Assembly: GCA_949358305.1 (NCBI GenBank)
Contig: OX442314.1
Span: forward strand, 63,745,369-63,809,368
DNA from: Strigamia acuminata
Taxonomy: Eukaryota; Arthropoda; Chilopoda; Geophilomorpha; Linotaeniidae
Length of the DNA: 64,000 nucleotides
Direction: 5' to 3'
Position 1 is the stretch's first letter, and each line of letters starts with the position of its first letter. The notes beneath the pieces are model-generated. The model ran no database searches and was not told the DNA's origin. It worked only from the letters and a program-made list of their open reading frames with translations. Of the stretch, positions 1-10,705 are shown piece by piece. The translations under genes were made by a program, and so were the position numbers.

Positions 1-193
1 GTTCTCACTTGCATACTCGTCAGCGTCACTTTTTCTTCCTTCTTCGGAATGGTCTGCATGCGATCTTTGATCTGTGCCTCTGCCAAGGCATGACCTGCGG
101 GTCCAGTGTGATATTTCTTCTTTTTAATTTCCGCGGCTGGCGCAGACGAAGCTGAATCTATTTCGGCGACGCCTGCGCTTGGAAGTTTTTTGC
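1..193 (-). CDS. pol: pol polyprotein N-terminus, partial, -1 frame relative to gag
   Basis: Downstream of the slippery heptamer the -1 frame stays open without a stop to the window edge, about 60 codons, overlapping the end of gag. The visible part is lysine-rich and contains the segment GPAGHALAEAQIKDRM. No protease active site (D-S/T-G) is reached before the edge, so assignment to pol rests on position, frame and openness rather than on a domain. The absence of a starting ATG near the overlap fits expression as a gag-pol fusion. Confidence 0.7.
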
Positions 194-3100
194 CAGATTA
201 GTATTTAACTCCATCATCATTTTCATCAGGGTTTGCATGATGCCTTTTTCCTTGACGGTTTTTTCGCATTTGTCTGAATAGTGACCGTATTCTCCGCAGC
301 TGTAACATTTGATGTTACTTTTATCCCCTGTGGGAGTAAATCCCGGTTTTTTCGGGACGAAGGGCGTCGGGAATCGTCTTTTTCCTCCCAATGCTCCTCT
401 CGCCTTTGTTGCCTGCACGTGTGCTCTGAATTGTGCGATTGCTAGGGCTCGGTGCGTGTGGTGCAAATATGGTCCTTGATCGTCGCATCCCGTCGATAAG
501 TTTTCGAGGTGCTCATTTAGGGCTTCCTCGTCGCTTGACGCTGGCTCTTCTTCTTTAGCCGTGGCGAGAGGTGCTGTCTCTTCGACTTTCTCCATCTGGG
601 TGGAGTCCGTCGAGGTCACCTGCATCGCCGTTGCTGCCGGTGCTTTCTTTGGGGCAGCTATCGGGTTGGCTGGAAGGATACTGCCTGCTTTAGGCGTCAG
701 CATTCGTCCGAAGGATGCTTCGGTGAGACTCATTATGCCGCTCAAATATTCACTTGGCCTCATTAATTTCTCTGAGGTCTTGTGACGTTCGGCGCTCGTC
801 TGTAACCGTTTCTCGTGCGCGTCAGCTTCTTCCGGGGGCAGAGTGGCGTAATACCGCTGTTCTATTTCTAACGTGTTTGTTAGAAGATAGTTACTGACAT
901 CTTGGTAATCGCCGGTGCGGGGTGCGCGCATGTCTAGCAGAATTCTTTGCGAGTGGGCCGATAATCCTCCGTAAAAGATCATCGTAAAACCAGCGGGGTT
1001 TATTTCATACGGCGCTCTTGCAAACAGGAGTTTCGCTCGGGCGTCGTAGTCGGCTAATGTTTCTCCTGGGGCTTGTCGTAGACCACGTAATTTGTTACTG
1101 ATCTCGTCTGGAGTCTCGCCGTATCGGAGATCGAAACGGACGAGAAAATCGTCCCAGGTTGGGTTTTTCAGTCCCTGATACCATTCTCGAGCTGACCCCG
1201 TGGTTAGCTCCACTAGACCGTGGGTTAGCATGTCGGCGACGGTGGCTTTTGTCGCTTTCTTGATACGCATTACTTCGTCTAGGAAGCGGTCTCCGGCCTT
1301 CCACGAACCGTCGAATCGTGTTTGTATGTAGTGTTGCCAACGGATGTTACCCGTGGCTTCGCCACTTGGTTCGTTTCGTACGCCATATTTGCGCTTAACC
1401 CTCTCTCCAGCGCGATTATGTTCGTCGCCGGGATGGCCTAGATCGATTCCTTCTCTTCTGAAAGAGTTCAGCAGGGCTCGGCCTAGCTCAGACATCGTGT
1501 AATGTCGGCCAGATGAGTCCTGAAAGTTCCCTTCCTCCGAACGAGGGTTGGAGCTCCGGGAGGAGCGGTCTGAAGCATTCGGCCGGTTTGACCGGTGCCC
1601 ATCGCTGCCTTCTTGACTCCTCCCTGTAGACGGTCGACTCGGATGGTCGTCGTCCGACGAATCGGAGGGCTCGGAGGGATCTCCTTGGGGGTGAAACCTC
1701 GGCCCTCTCGGTGGGGTCTCTCCGCCAGCCTTCTTCTGTTTCGAGCCTCCGGATGGCGGCGGCTCCTCTCCGTCGTTGTTCTCGTAAAAAGAATGCCATC
1801 TGTTTTCCTCGCTTTCGGGGCGTTCCCGATTTTTATTTGCGTTTTTCTTTTTGAGTAACGCGTCGATGGCTGCTCCCGTCTCGGATCTTTTTGAGGGGTG
1901 ACGGTCCTTTGTTTTTGAGACCGACTCGTCTCTCTTTTGAGATTTCCCCCTTTTCGCCGTTTTTGCCGGCTTCGTTGCACCTTCTCCTGTGTCGGTATCA
2001 GAGCCGCTGGGGGGCTCTGACTTCCGTTTCAGGTTTTCTTCATTTTTCTTCCTGTCCGAGACGTCTTGTTCGTACTCTTTCTGGAACTTTTCTGTCTCCT
2101 TCTCCCAGTTTTCGGCTTCCCATCTTTTTTGCTCATCTATTATAGCTTGTTTCTTCGCTTTGTATTCTTCGGTCCATCTGACTCGTTCCCATTCTTCTTT
2201 CTCTTTCAGAAACTGTTCTTTTTCTTTTCTGACTTCCTCTTCTCTCAGTCTCTCGCGATGCTGTTCTTCCCATTTTTGATGTTGTAAAATGGCTTCTTTT
2301 CGCAACATCTGTAGCTTTTCCGCTTTTCTTTGAGCTATGAGGGCTTGAAACTGGTCCTCGTATTCTTGAGCTTCTCGATGTCGCCCTTCTACTGTGGCGT
2401 TCCATTCTTTTCGAATTTTAGCTTCTCGTTCTTCCCTCATTTTTTGGACCAGTTTCTCTGTTCTCTCGGTGGTTCTTCTCTCGCGTTGCTCCCTTTCTTC
2501 CTCTTCCTTCCAGAGTTCTCGCCGCTCTGCGCTCAGTCTTCGTTGGCGATTAGTCGCTTCTTGTCTGGCTTCTTCGCGGGCCTTCTCTCTGGATTCGTGA
2601 AGTGCTCGGTTGGGGTCTGGCGCGAAACCTCCGGTGTCACTGGGCGTCACCTGGGGCATGGGCGTCTCCGCTGCTGGTCTTGCGACCGGCGTCGGGGCTT
2701 GTGCCGCGCAGATAGCGTCCGTGAGTAGAGTAATCGATTCCCAGACTGATGTTCCTACTGGAATGTCTATCATCGCTTTTAGTTGAGCAGCTTGCTGCGT
2801 CAACCGCATTAGGTGAGCTACTTCGAAGGAAACAACTGCAGGACTCGCCGTAACTCGGGGGGTTATCGGGGTCCCGCCGTCGTTTTTTCGTGGGGTTTGC
2901 TCTACGGGCGTCTGAACCGTTGGTGGCGATGGGTTCGTGCTGATCGTGACCGTTCTTTTCGGAGCTTCATTCGTCTCCTCGGTCATTAATATCGATACTC
3001 GTCCCGGTGATACGTCGCGAATTTCTTCTCGATTTTCTATGGCTTCCGGATCGGTATCTTCGAAGGGTTGCATATTCAAGGGAACCCGCTCTCGCTCTGG

Positions 3101-3298
3101 CCCGTCTAGGGCCGCGAGCGATGCAGCTTGCTCCTCTTTCTGCGCCTTCGCTCTCCTTTTATTCGCTCGGGCTTTCGCCTTTGCGGACATTTCAGGGACG
3201 GGACCATCCGATCTTAGGTGGTAGTCGGAGGTCCTTTTTCCCTTCTCGGGCATTCTCTGCTCGGTTTCAGACGTGGATTGCTCATCTTTGTCTGACAT
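158..3298 (-). CDS. gag: Gag polyprotein of LTR retrotransposon A (1046 aa)
   Basis: Structural polyprotein that would package the element RNA. From the N-terminus it has a charged linker, then a long Glu/Lys/Arg/Trp-rich coiled-coil-like stretch at about residues 230-440, a Ser/Pro/Arg-rich low-complexity linker (about 440-650), a retrotransposon-gag type segment around residues 670-790 (EWYQGLKNPTWDDFLVRFDL and a following LADYDAR motif), and a CCHC zinc knuckle C-x2-C-x4-H-x4-C (CYSCGEYGHYSDKC) near residue 1000. The ATG at 3296-3298 follows a leader of about 70 bases after the primer site. It is larger than most gypsy Gags because of the N-terminal coiled coil. Other long frames over this region are shadows of it. 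The ORF is intact. Confidence 0.9.
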   Translation of the reverse strand: MSDKDEQSTSETEQRMPEKGKRTSDYHLRSDGPVPEMSAKAKARANKRRAKAQKEEQAASLAALDGPERERVPLNMQPFEDTDPEAIENREEIRDVSPGRVSILMTEETNEAPKRTVTISTNPSPPTVQTPVEQTPRKNDGGTPITPRVTASPAVVSFEVAHLMRLTQQAAQLKAMIDIPVGTSVWESITLLTDAICAAQAPTPVARPAAETPMPQVTPSDTGGFAPDPNRALHESREKAREEARQEATNRQRRLSAERRELWKEEEEREQRERRTTERTEKLVQKMREEREAKIRKEWNATVEGRHREAQEYEDQFQALIAQRKAEKLQMLRKEAILQHQKWEEQHRERLREEEVRKEKEQFLKEKEEWERVRWTEEYKAKKQAIIDEQKRWEAENWEKETEKFQKEYEQDVSDRKKNEENLKRKSEPPSGSDTDTGEGATKPAKTAKRGKSQKRDESVSKTKDRHPSKRSETGAAIDALLKKKNANKNRERPESEENRWHSFYENNDGEEPPPSGGSKQKKAGGETPPRGPRFHPQGDPSEPSDSSDDDHPSRPSTGRSQEGSDGHRSNRPNASDRSSRSSNPRSEEGNFQDSSGRHYTMSELGRALLNSFRREGIDLGHPGDEHNRAGERVKRKYGVRNEPSGEATGNIRWQHYIQTRFDGSWKAGDRFLDEVMRIKKATKATVADMLTHGLVELTTGSAREWYQGLKNPTWDDFLVRFDLRYGETPDEISNKLRGLRQAPGETLADYDARAKLLFARAPYEINPAGFTMIFYGGLSAHSQRILLDMRAPRTGDYQDVSNYLLTNTLEIEQRYYATLPPEEADAHEKRLQTSAERHKTSEKLMRPSEYLSGIMSLTEASFGRMLTPKAGSILPANPIAAPKKAPAATAMQVTSTDSTQMEKVEETAPLATAKEEEPASSDEEALNEHLENLSTGCDDQGPYLHHTHRALAIAQFRAHVQATKARGALGGKRRFPTPFVPKKPGFTPTGDKSNIKCYSCGEYGHYSDKCEKTVKEKGIMQTLMKMMMELNTNLAKNFQAQASPK
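185..191 (-). promoter_or_regulatory. -1 ribosomal frameshift heptamer A AAA AAC
   Basis: On the minus strand the gag codons read gcA AAA AAC, which is the canonical X XXY YYZ slippery heptamer in the gag zero frame, eight codons before the gag stop at 158-160. The -1 frame is open from here to the window edge while gag terminates. A downstream pseudoknot or stem was not identified by eye. Confidence 0.8.
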
Positions 3299-3370
3299 TT
3301 TCTTTCGGTAATTCTACGATTTGGGTTATCTTATTGAGAGATCACAAGTTCAGATTTGAGATTTATTTCT

Positions 3371-3390
3371 AAATCCCGGACAGGCCCCCA
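3371..3390 (-). other. Primer-binding site, tRNA-Pro-like
   Basis: Immediately inside the LTR the minus strand reads TGGGGGCCTGTCCGGGATTT. Its complement ends in CCCCCA and matches the 3' end of metazoan tRNA-Pro (discriminator C73 and the AAATCCCGGA T-arm) at 18 of 20 positions, with a two-base AG/GA difference in the acceptor stem. The tRNA sequence is recalled, not searched. Confidence 0.75.
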
Positions 3391-3392
3391 CG

Positions 3393-4212
3393 TGTCGCGT
3401 CCTACTTTGTATAGGTTTAAATAGCGCTAACGTGTAATACTTTACCTGTGATCAATTATGCAAATACCCAAATGAATACCAAATGTATGTAAATAAACAG
3501 GTAATTTATTCACCAGGCTTTATGCCTTTAAAATACACTCAGTATACAACTAAAGTCGACTTGGTCAGAGTCGAACAAAGGATTTCTCAAGATGGCGTCG
3601 TCGGTTCCGCGTGGTCGGCGGAACAAAGGCGGCGTCTCGAGTTGTCGTTAATTCGTCACGGATTCGTCTTCACGGACGCGGTGGAATGCTCTTTCGAGTC
3701 TTCTATCCGTGCCTGTTGTCTAGGGTTTGGTTTAGCGTCACAGAGGCCTCGTCTAGGAACTTTGGGGTTCCCTACAAAGCACTCGGACACTTACTTCGGC
3801 GAATAATCGACTGGGCGATTATTCTGGGTGATTTCACAAGGGCTATTCTCGTGCTTTCGCAGGAATAGCTCGCAAGTGACTTCGTGAGAGTTACAGTTTG
3901 CACTTTACTCAGCGATCCTCGATCAATCCTAACTTGTAGTTGAAGTTGGCCTGACGGTGAGGTAGTTGCTGTGTTCTTGGTGTCGTTTGTGTAAGTTCTG
4001 CTTGTTGGCGGGAAACACAGCCTTTTATGCAGTGGGGCGAAGGGCCGGCGATCAACCAATGGGGGCTGACCACCAGCCGCTTCCTCCCCCTCGGGGCACA
4101 CACCTGCCATGGGGAGGTGGAGCCAACTCGGGGGGGAACGACTCTTCAATCATAGTGACTCAGAGGACAAGCATCCGCCCTGGGGGGACACTTATCCAAC
4201 TGGGTCACCACA
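3393..4212 (-). repeat. 5' LTR of retrotransposon A (about 820 bp)
   Basis: On the minus strand it begins TGTGGTGACCC at 4212 and ends with CA at 3394-3393 beside the primer site. A TATA-like CATAAAAGG lies at about 4020-4030 and a poly(A) signal AATAAA at 3510-3505, giving plausible U3-R-U5 limits. The same first 11 bases open the LTR at 58154, which shows the two elements are related. It contains CAAGATGGCGTC (plus strand, 3588-3599), a YY1-like motif also present in the other LTR. Confidence 0.8.
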
Positions 4213-4948
4213 ACCTTCTAAAAACACGAGGAAGCGCATTGCATCTAAAGCATAATATAAATTTTGTAGTTGTATTGCCATTTCGAATAAGATGCCACAT
4301 TCCACTGAATAGCTGGCCAGATTGTACAGAGGACTAGCTTGTATTTTTTGCATTTTCTGTAAAGAGTCACATCTTCAACTGCCGGTACCTACCAAATACA
4401 CAAAAACCAAGCCGTGTCCCTTCCAGCAAAAACCTTTGACTCTCTGCTCTCACGGCGGGATACCGGGAATTTCCCGGTGGCCCGTCATGGCCCGTCCCGA
4501 CTTTATTAATTGTGGCCCGAACATCCAGATTTCCCGGCACTAAATTTGTTCCCAGTCCAGCCCTGGACACCAGCTAGTCCTTCTTCGCACTTGGATGGGA
4601 CACTGACTTGATGTGTTATCAGTCGTAGCCTCCACGAGTGGGCATAGAGCATAGATAAGTATAAGTACAGCAGAACAGTTAGCGCTAACTGACCACATTA
4701 ACTTCCAAGTTTGACAATTGAAACCTGGAGAATGGGATCCTTCAAAATAGTCTGGCCACACCAATGCCAGTCTGGTTCTGGGCAAAAACAAAGCAAATTT
4801 CCGGCCGAAAATGTTAAAATATTCACATTTTTGAATTGATAATTTCAATTTTTAAACATTATATCAATTTCCACCATAAAATGGAGATGGAAGGCAAAAT
4901 TAGTTTTAAGCAGCATTAAAGTGAGACGTGGAAATGTTTACAACTTAC
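4213..4948. other. Sequence between retrotransposon A and the last visible FAS exon
   Basis: I see no thioesterase exons and no convincing coding sequence here; the longest frame (4540-4848, minus) resembles nothing I know. It is probably the intron that follows the FAS exon ending at 4949, whose GTAAGT donor is intact, with the LTR element inserted in or just beyond it. Confidence 0.5.
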
Positions 4949-5490
4949 GTGAATATAAAACCGTGCTAACTCCGAGACATCTTTCTTTGGCACGGTTGGA
5001 GCAAGTTGGATGCCATAAACTGGCACTGATAACTGTTGAGCCAACGTTTTGAACATAAACGTGTTTCCTTCCACCGAGTGAACGACGAAAAGCGGACGAA
5101 CTTCTACACTTTCGACCGAGTTCAACTTGACTATGCACTGCGATGGAGCCAATTCCCTCAGATCATAACTACAGAAACAAACAATTGTTACAAATAAAAC
5201 AACGAGAAAAATTCACGTTACGACTGAACTCACTTGACGACGTTCCCACTGCTCCACAGCTTTGGATTAGAAAGACTTTCCTTGGACGTCATCTCTTGAG
5301 CAATGTGTCTCAATTGCCCGATAGTTAATCGACGAATCTCTTCGTTCGATAAATTGATATCGTAGCTTCTTTCCAGGGCCTGTCTAATTTCCAACCCAAC
5401 AATCGAGTCCATCCCCAATTCCACCAAACTCGAGTCCGAAATCAAACTTTTGGTAGCAGAAATACCTACAAGCACAAATCGAAATGACCA

Positions 5491-5619
5491 ATATTGTTAT
5501 GCGTACGGACCGTTCCGATAAGCGGCCGATCCGTAGCGCTTGATTTAGCAACTAAATACCGAATTATAAGCCAAATCAAGCGCTACGGATCGGCCGCTTA
5601 TCCGTACGCATAACAATAT
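5491..5619. repeat. Near-perfect hairpin / short inverted-repeat element in FAS intron 16
   Basis: Left arm 5491-5546 and right arm 5573-5619 are reverse complements except for one extra block of about 8-10 bases (around 5509-5518) in the left arm; the loop is about 26 bases. The arms are GC- and CpG-rich (GCGGCCGATCCGTAGCGC) in an AT-rich intron. It is either a small foldback transposon or the source of a strong RNA hairpin in the FAS transcript. Confidence 0.85.
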
Positions 5620-7791
5620 GGAATAATAATTTCATCGTACGTACCCAAAATATGAGTGACTTTCTCTACCAACGGCACGGTTACGGCTGCTTGTATTTCA
5701 ACTTAAGGTAAAACAAAGCTCGCTACTACCGGATGCTGATTTCGACATAACAAATTTTCCAACGTAGAAAAACAGGAAGAAATTCTTTGGGAAGCAGTTC
5801 CCGACGACTCGCAACACGTATCGACCTCTTCCGGTCCAAATTCCACATTTTCCACGTCTCCCCACTGAATGACCAACGCCGGAAAGTCGTCGAAACATCG
5901 TCGTTCGCAAATCCATTCCGCGGTCGAATCTGAAAATCCGCAATTCCGTTTCCCAAACACCACAAACCAATCCAAAGACGGGCACAAAATCCTGGACGCC
6001 GCGTCCAAATTCCGAGTCGCCAATATCTTGGCGTCGTAAATGCATTTCACTCGTTCCAGCGACGTATCGTCTTCGAGTTCGTCGCCGGAACTCGCAGCGG
6101 TCAAATTAAAAATCCCGCCAATAGCGCCTTGATTTTCGATCGCTTCCTTCAACAACTCTTTCGTCTCCTCCAACGCCACGTAATTCTTGACGACCACTTT
6201 GACGTCGATTCCCTTTTCCCTCCATTTTAGCACACTAAAGTCCAAGTGATTGTTGCGCACGTGCGTTCGCGACGCCATCACTAAATGCTTCGCTCCTTTC
6301 TCCACCAGCCAATGCGCCAGCTGCAGCCCCAGTCCGGTCAATCCTTCGACCACCACGTACGATTTGCTCGGATGACAAAGGCATTGCGGCTGCGCCAACA
6401 CCAAAACTCGGCAATGAGTCGTCGTCTTCTCCTCCTCTTCGTCCCTCAGCCTAACCAACACTTTACCAAAGTGTTTTCCAGAACTCACGTATCTAAACGC
6501 ATCCTCCAACTGATCTTCTGCGAACACGGTTCGATCCAAAGGTCGAATTGAACCCGATTCGATTCCCTTCTCAACGAGCGAACTCACCGTTTTGTTATAC
6601 TTGATCTGTTTCTCAAACAACGCGTCCAACAAAACTCCGTGAAAGGAAATATTTCGAGCGAACACAGCCATCGGCAAGAGTTTGTTGTCGGAGAAATTTC
6701 GATTTCCGATCTCCAGAAATCGCCCACCGTAAGACAAACAACGCAAGCTGGCTTCCCACCTCTCCTCGCTAAGCAAGTTTAAAACCACGTCCACGCCTCG
6801 ACCGTTAGTAACTCGCAACACGTGATCTTCGAAGGACGAGTCTCTGGAGTAAGCAAAGTGCTCGTCTCTAAGCTGAGGGAAAATGTTCATGAGCAACTTC
6901 TTCCTTTCCTTCGACCCGACCGTCGTGTAAACGCAACATTTCATGCTAAGAGCAATCTGAATCGCCGCTTGACCGACCCCTCCGCTGCCGTAGTGGATCA
7001 AAACCGACTCCCCTTCTTCCAACTGACCACGAACCATCAAGGCGTAGTACGCCATAGTGTACACCACCGGTATCGTAGCCGCTTCTTCCATGCTCCAAAC
7101 GTCCGGAACCAACCACGTCAACTCCGGATCAAACTCGACGGCCGTGGCCAGTGCTGCGCCGGGAAGCAACCCCATCACTCTCTGCCGACAAATTCCATGC
7201 CCAAGCGGTGATTGGCGCCCACTTCCTTGGACGTCAATTTCCCCGTGCCAATCAGAACGTCTCGATAATTAACGGCGGCGTAATAAACGTAGCACATGTT
7301 GGACGAGGTCTCGTCGAATTTTAACGGCGATTCGAACCATTTCAAGCTGGACAAATCGCCCGCACTAGAAGTGTTCACGTAGGCGAGTCGAGAGGGCACC
7401 GAGTTCACGTCGTAAATGAACGGCAGGTGAGAAAAGAAGCCCCAACTCTGATCTCTGTAGACGTTCATGGCCAAGTCTTTGACGAAGATGTCGTTGGCCA
7501 CATTCACGCACGATTTGCTCTCCGTGAACGAGTAATTGAAAATGGAGCGAACGCGTTTGCCTTTGTCGCTTTTGCGAAGATGATTGACCAATCCGATGAG
7601 CCCGCAGTTGGGTTGGTCGTTGGAGACGAGCCACAGTGTCGATTCAACGAGAGCTGAATTCACTTGTCTTAACTGCTGCTTCAGTTTTTCCACCCACGAT
7701 TCGTAATTTGCTTCATCCACTCGCAGTACCATTGTTTCTTTGTATTTCGCCTGCCAAAAACAAAAGCAAAAACTCAATTCTTGCAAATTAC

Positions 7792-8119
7792 CAGTGTTGT
7801 ATCAAATGCGTAATCGTAAGTGATGAAAATTCCGAAAACTTGATACTTTCAATGATAAATTTAGTTATTTAAATATTTGTATATTTTTTCAAATTAAAAA
7901 AATCTTTTCTTCAAATAAAAATAATGCAAAAAAAATTGTCAATTTTTAAAAAAAAAATTTGGAAAAGTGAACTGAACTATTGGTTGAAGTTCGTGAACTT
8001 GAACTTAGTTCACTTTGAAAAAAATCATAGTGAACGTGAACGTGAAAGCGAACGAGTTCACACAGTGATGAACGGGAACTTGAACTAGTTCAGCATTTGG
8101 TGAACGAGATACAACACTG
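7792..8119. mobile_element. hAT-type MITE, copy 1 (328 bp), FAS intron 15
   Basis: Terminal inverted repeats CAGTGTTGTATC and GATACAACACTG are flanked by an exact 8-bp duplication, caaattac, at 7784-7791 and 8120-8127. An 8-bp duplication with a CAGTG start is the hallmark of hAT elements. The interior is rich in imperfect GAACTTGAACTAGTTC-like palindromic units. No transposase is encoded. Confidence 0.93.
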
Positions 8120-10199
8120 CAAATTACTCATTGCAATTCAAAAACAGTTAAATGTATTTCTTTTTCTAACCTTTCGAATCAAGTAAGCATCATTTAGAAA
8201 TCCATCTGAGCGAATCGAGATGACTTTAAAGCCTGCAATCTCCATCAACATGATCAAATGATCTTGGCCGTACACTTCAAATTCACCCATCGCAGCTAGA
8301 AATTTAACCAAAGGATCAGTCGCTTTGAGCTGTATCAACAGTGCAAATCCATCGTTCTTTAACGAATCCATGATGATCGACAAAACATGTTGATTCTGGC
8401 TAACATTTCCATTCAAAAGACTTCTACCCACGACCAAATCGACCGGGGTTGACAGCGGTTGCGATTCCACATCCCACGTATCTACGTAAAAAGTCATCGG
8501 ATCAACTGCCGGCAATTCGCCTCTCGACCGCGAAGTCACTATGTAATCAACGTCAATCAACGGCTGGGACTTAAACAACTTGACAATTTCTTGCGACATG
8601 CGACTACCACTGGCGTTTGCTTCCGTTACTACCAGTTTATTGAGTGTGATATTATCCCTTACTACGTCCAGTAGTGGTTTCATAAACAATAGTTGCAAAT
8701 ACGAATCGAGACACAAGTCACTCGATCTACTCGTCAACATTGAATTGACCAAACTTTTAAGCTCTTGCTTGGATTTAATTGGGAAAAAAAAGATTTGTTG
8801 CAAGTGATTAATAAGTGGCATTTCAGCCTCGATGGCAACTTCCCTCGTCACACTCGACACTTCCTTCAAAATGTCCTGCAGTTTGGATGATTGCATCACT
8901 TGCAGCCATTTTGTGAGCCCACTTCTTATTTCATTAATGCACGCCAAATAATAATAATCCGCCATTTCATTCTCAAAATAAGGCAATGATGCGAAGCAGC
9001 TGAAATTTCAAACATAAAATATAGTTTTGTTCTTTTTAGGTTTTAGTAAATGTAATACTACACAATATTCTGATAATTTGGCTCGGGGTTGTATACTCAC
9101 TGGTCATCAGAATAAGACACAAAACGATACTCTTCAAGACACGGTTCCGGATCTTTCATCCTCGCAGCACTCCTCGTTTTTATTCCAGTAATTTCAATTC
9201 CACCAGAGACATATTTTTTTAATGGTGGATCCAATAAAACCGAAAAATCTAATCAAATAGAATACAACGTTAAAAGTATTTTTATTTCTTGTATGTTTTA
9301 CTTAAACTCACTTCGATTTTGTTGTTGCGCATGATATTGGGGATCAATTTTAAATTTTCCTATTCCTGCAACAATAGCAGATGCACTGCTGCGCAAAAAT
9401 GAAAACTGCATCATGCTTTCAATGAATGATACCCAATTGCCAACCCATTTTATATTTCCCGCAGTGCCATCCATTTTCGCATTTAAAATCCCTTGGAATG
9501 CTGGTCCGTACTGATAACCTCTTAGCAAAAACTTTTTGTAGATATCCTGAGAATTTAAATAAGAGGAATCAGGTATCGTTGGCAATGCTGACAAGTGTGC
9601 AAAATTATCTGGAAGAGAGAAACGACCTGTACACACAACGATACTTTTTTCCCGGATCACAAATTTTTCGTCGGTCTCCGAAACGCTCACGAAAAATCTA
9701 ACTGGCTCTATAATAGAACAAATCAAAAATGAATAAAATACACAATGGAATAATAGTACAGTAGATACTAACCCTGTGGTGTTAAAATGACATTCCGATG
9801 GAACAAAACATCCTTAAATTCAACAACTAATCTATCAAATAATTTCTTTTTAACATTTGCTATCGCCTTCCAAGCAAAAGTCTTAAAATTAAACGAGAAA
9901 ATAGGTTTCTGTTAATTTTTTCTGAAGTGAGTGCTTAAAATAAAATTGTAGTTGGTTCAACGATAAATTGAAAAAAAAATTTGGGGAGGGAGGGAGGGAA
10001 AGATCATTCGCCGTTTGCACCCGGTATCTTGATGCCAAATTCATATGGCGTATCCCATTCTATGCAGATAATTTTCTAATTCCAGCCAAACCCAACATTG
10101 GACTAAACAACAATAAACTCATTAAGAAAAGTAAATTACAGAATGGTTGCAATCAAGATACTGGCCGCAAACTCTAGTTTTTGTCATAATTCTTTTATT

Positions 10200-10705
10200 C
10201 AGTGTTGTTGTATCTCGTTCACTAAATTGTAAACCCGTTCAAGTTTGCGTTCATGACCATAAGAACGCGTTCGCGTTTGCATTCACTAAAAATTTTTTTT
10301 CGAAATGAACTATTCGTAAGTTCAAGTTCATGAACTCTAATCAAAAGTTCGCGTTCATTTTTCAGATTTTTTTTTTAGAAATTAAAATGATTATTGTTAC
10401 ATTTTGTGGATTGCAGATGACAAAAAAAAACCTTTTTTTTGGTAAAGTAGTCGTTTTTATCGCTTTCATGGCTGTTTTTGTTGTAAAAAGTGATTAGAAA
10501 TGAACGTTTTGATGATGAAAACATCATCTAAACATTTAAACTTAACATTTTTGCAACGTTTTCATCATCAAACGCGGTGAACGTAAACTTCGTTCAAGTT
10601 CACTCCTAAAAGTGAACAAAGTTCGAATTTTTCGTTCATCTGTAGAAGTGAACTAATTCACGAACTTCGTTCATAAACTAATAAACGTCGTTCGATACAA
10701 CACTG
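10200..10705. mobile_element. hAT-type MITE, copy 2 (506 bp), FAS intron 11
   Basis: It has the same terminal repeats as the copy at 7792 and an 8-bp duplication, cttttatt, at 10192-10199 and 10706-10713. Subterminal sequence (TCTCGTTCACTAAAT on the left) matches the copy at 12815. Non-coding. Confidence 0.93.

Larger units (their letters stand above)
1..4212 (-). mobile_element. Ty3/gypsy-type LTR retrotransposon A, 5' part (truncated by window start)
   Basis: Reading on the minus strand from 4212 down, the order is LTR (4212-3393), a 2-base spacer, a primer-binding site (3390-3371), a short leader, gag (3298-158) and the start of pol in the -1 frame. The order and the gag features (a capsid-like Trp-rich segment and a CCHC knuckle) are typical of Ty3/gypsy elements. 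The remainder of pol and the 3' LTR lie outside the window, so the second LTR and the target duplication cannot be checked. The element lies downstream of the last visible exon of the FAS gene in the same orientation, so the missing FAS 3' exons may lie beyond it. The open gag and the intact primer site suggest a fairly young copy. Confidence 0.9.

Noticed and set aside
1483-2405. Several long open frames on both strands over gag
   Set aside because: They are shadows of the biased purine-rich gag coding sequence and show no independent domains.
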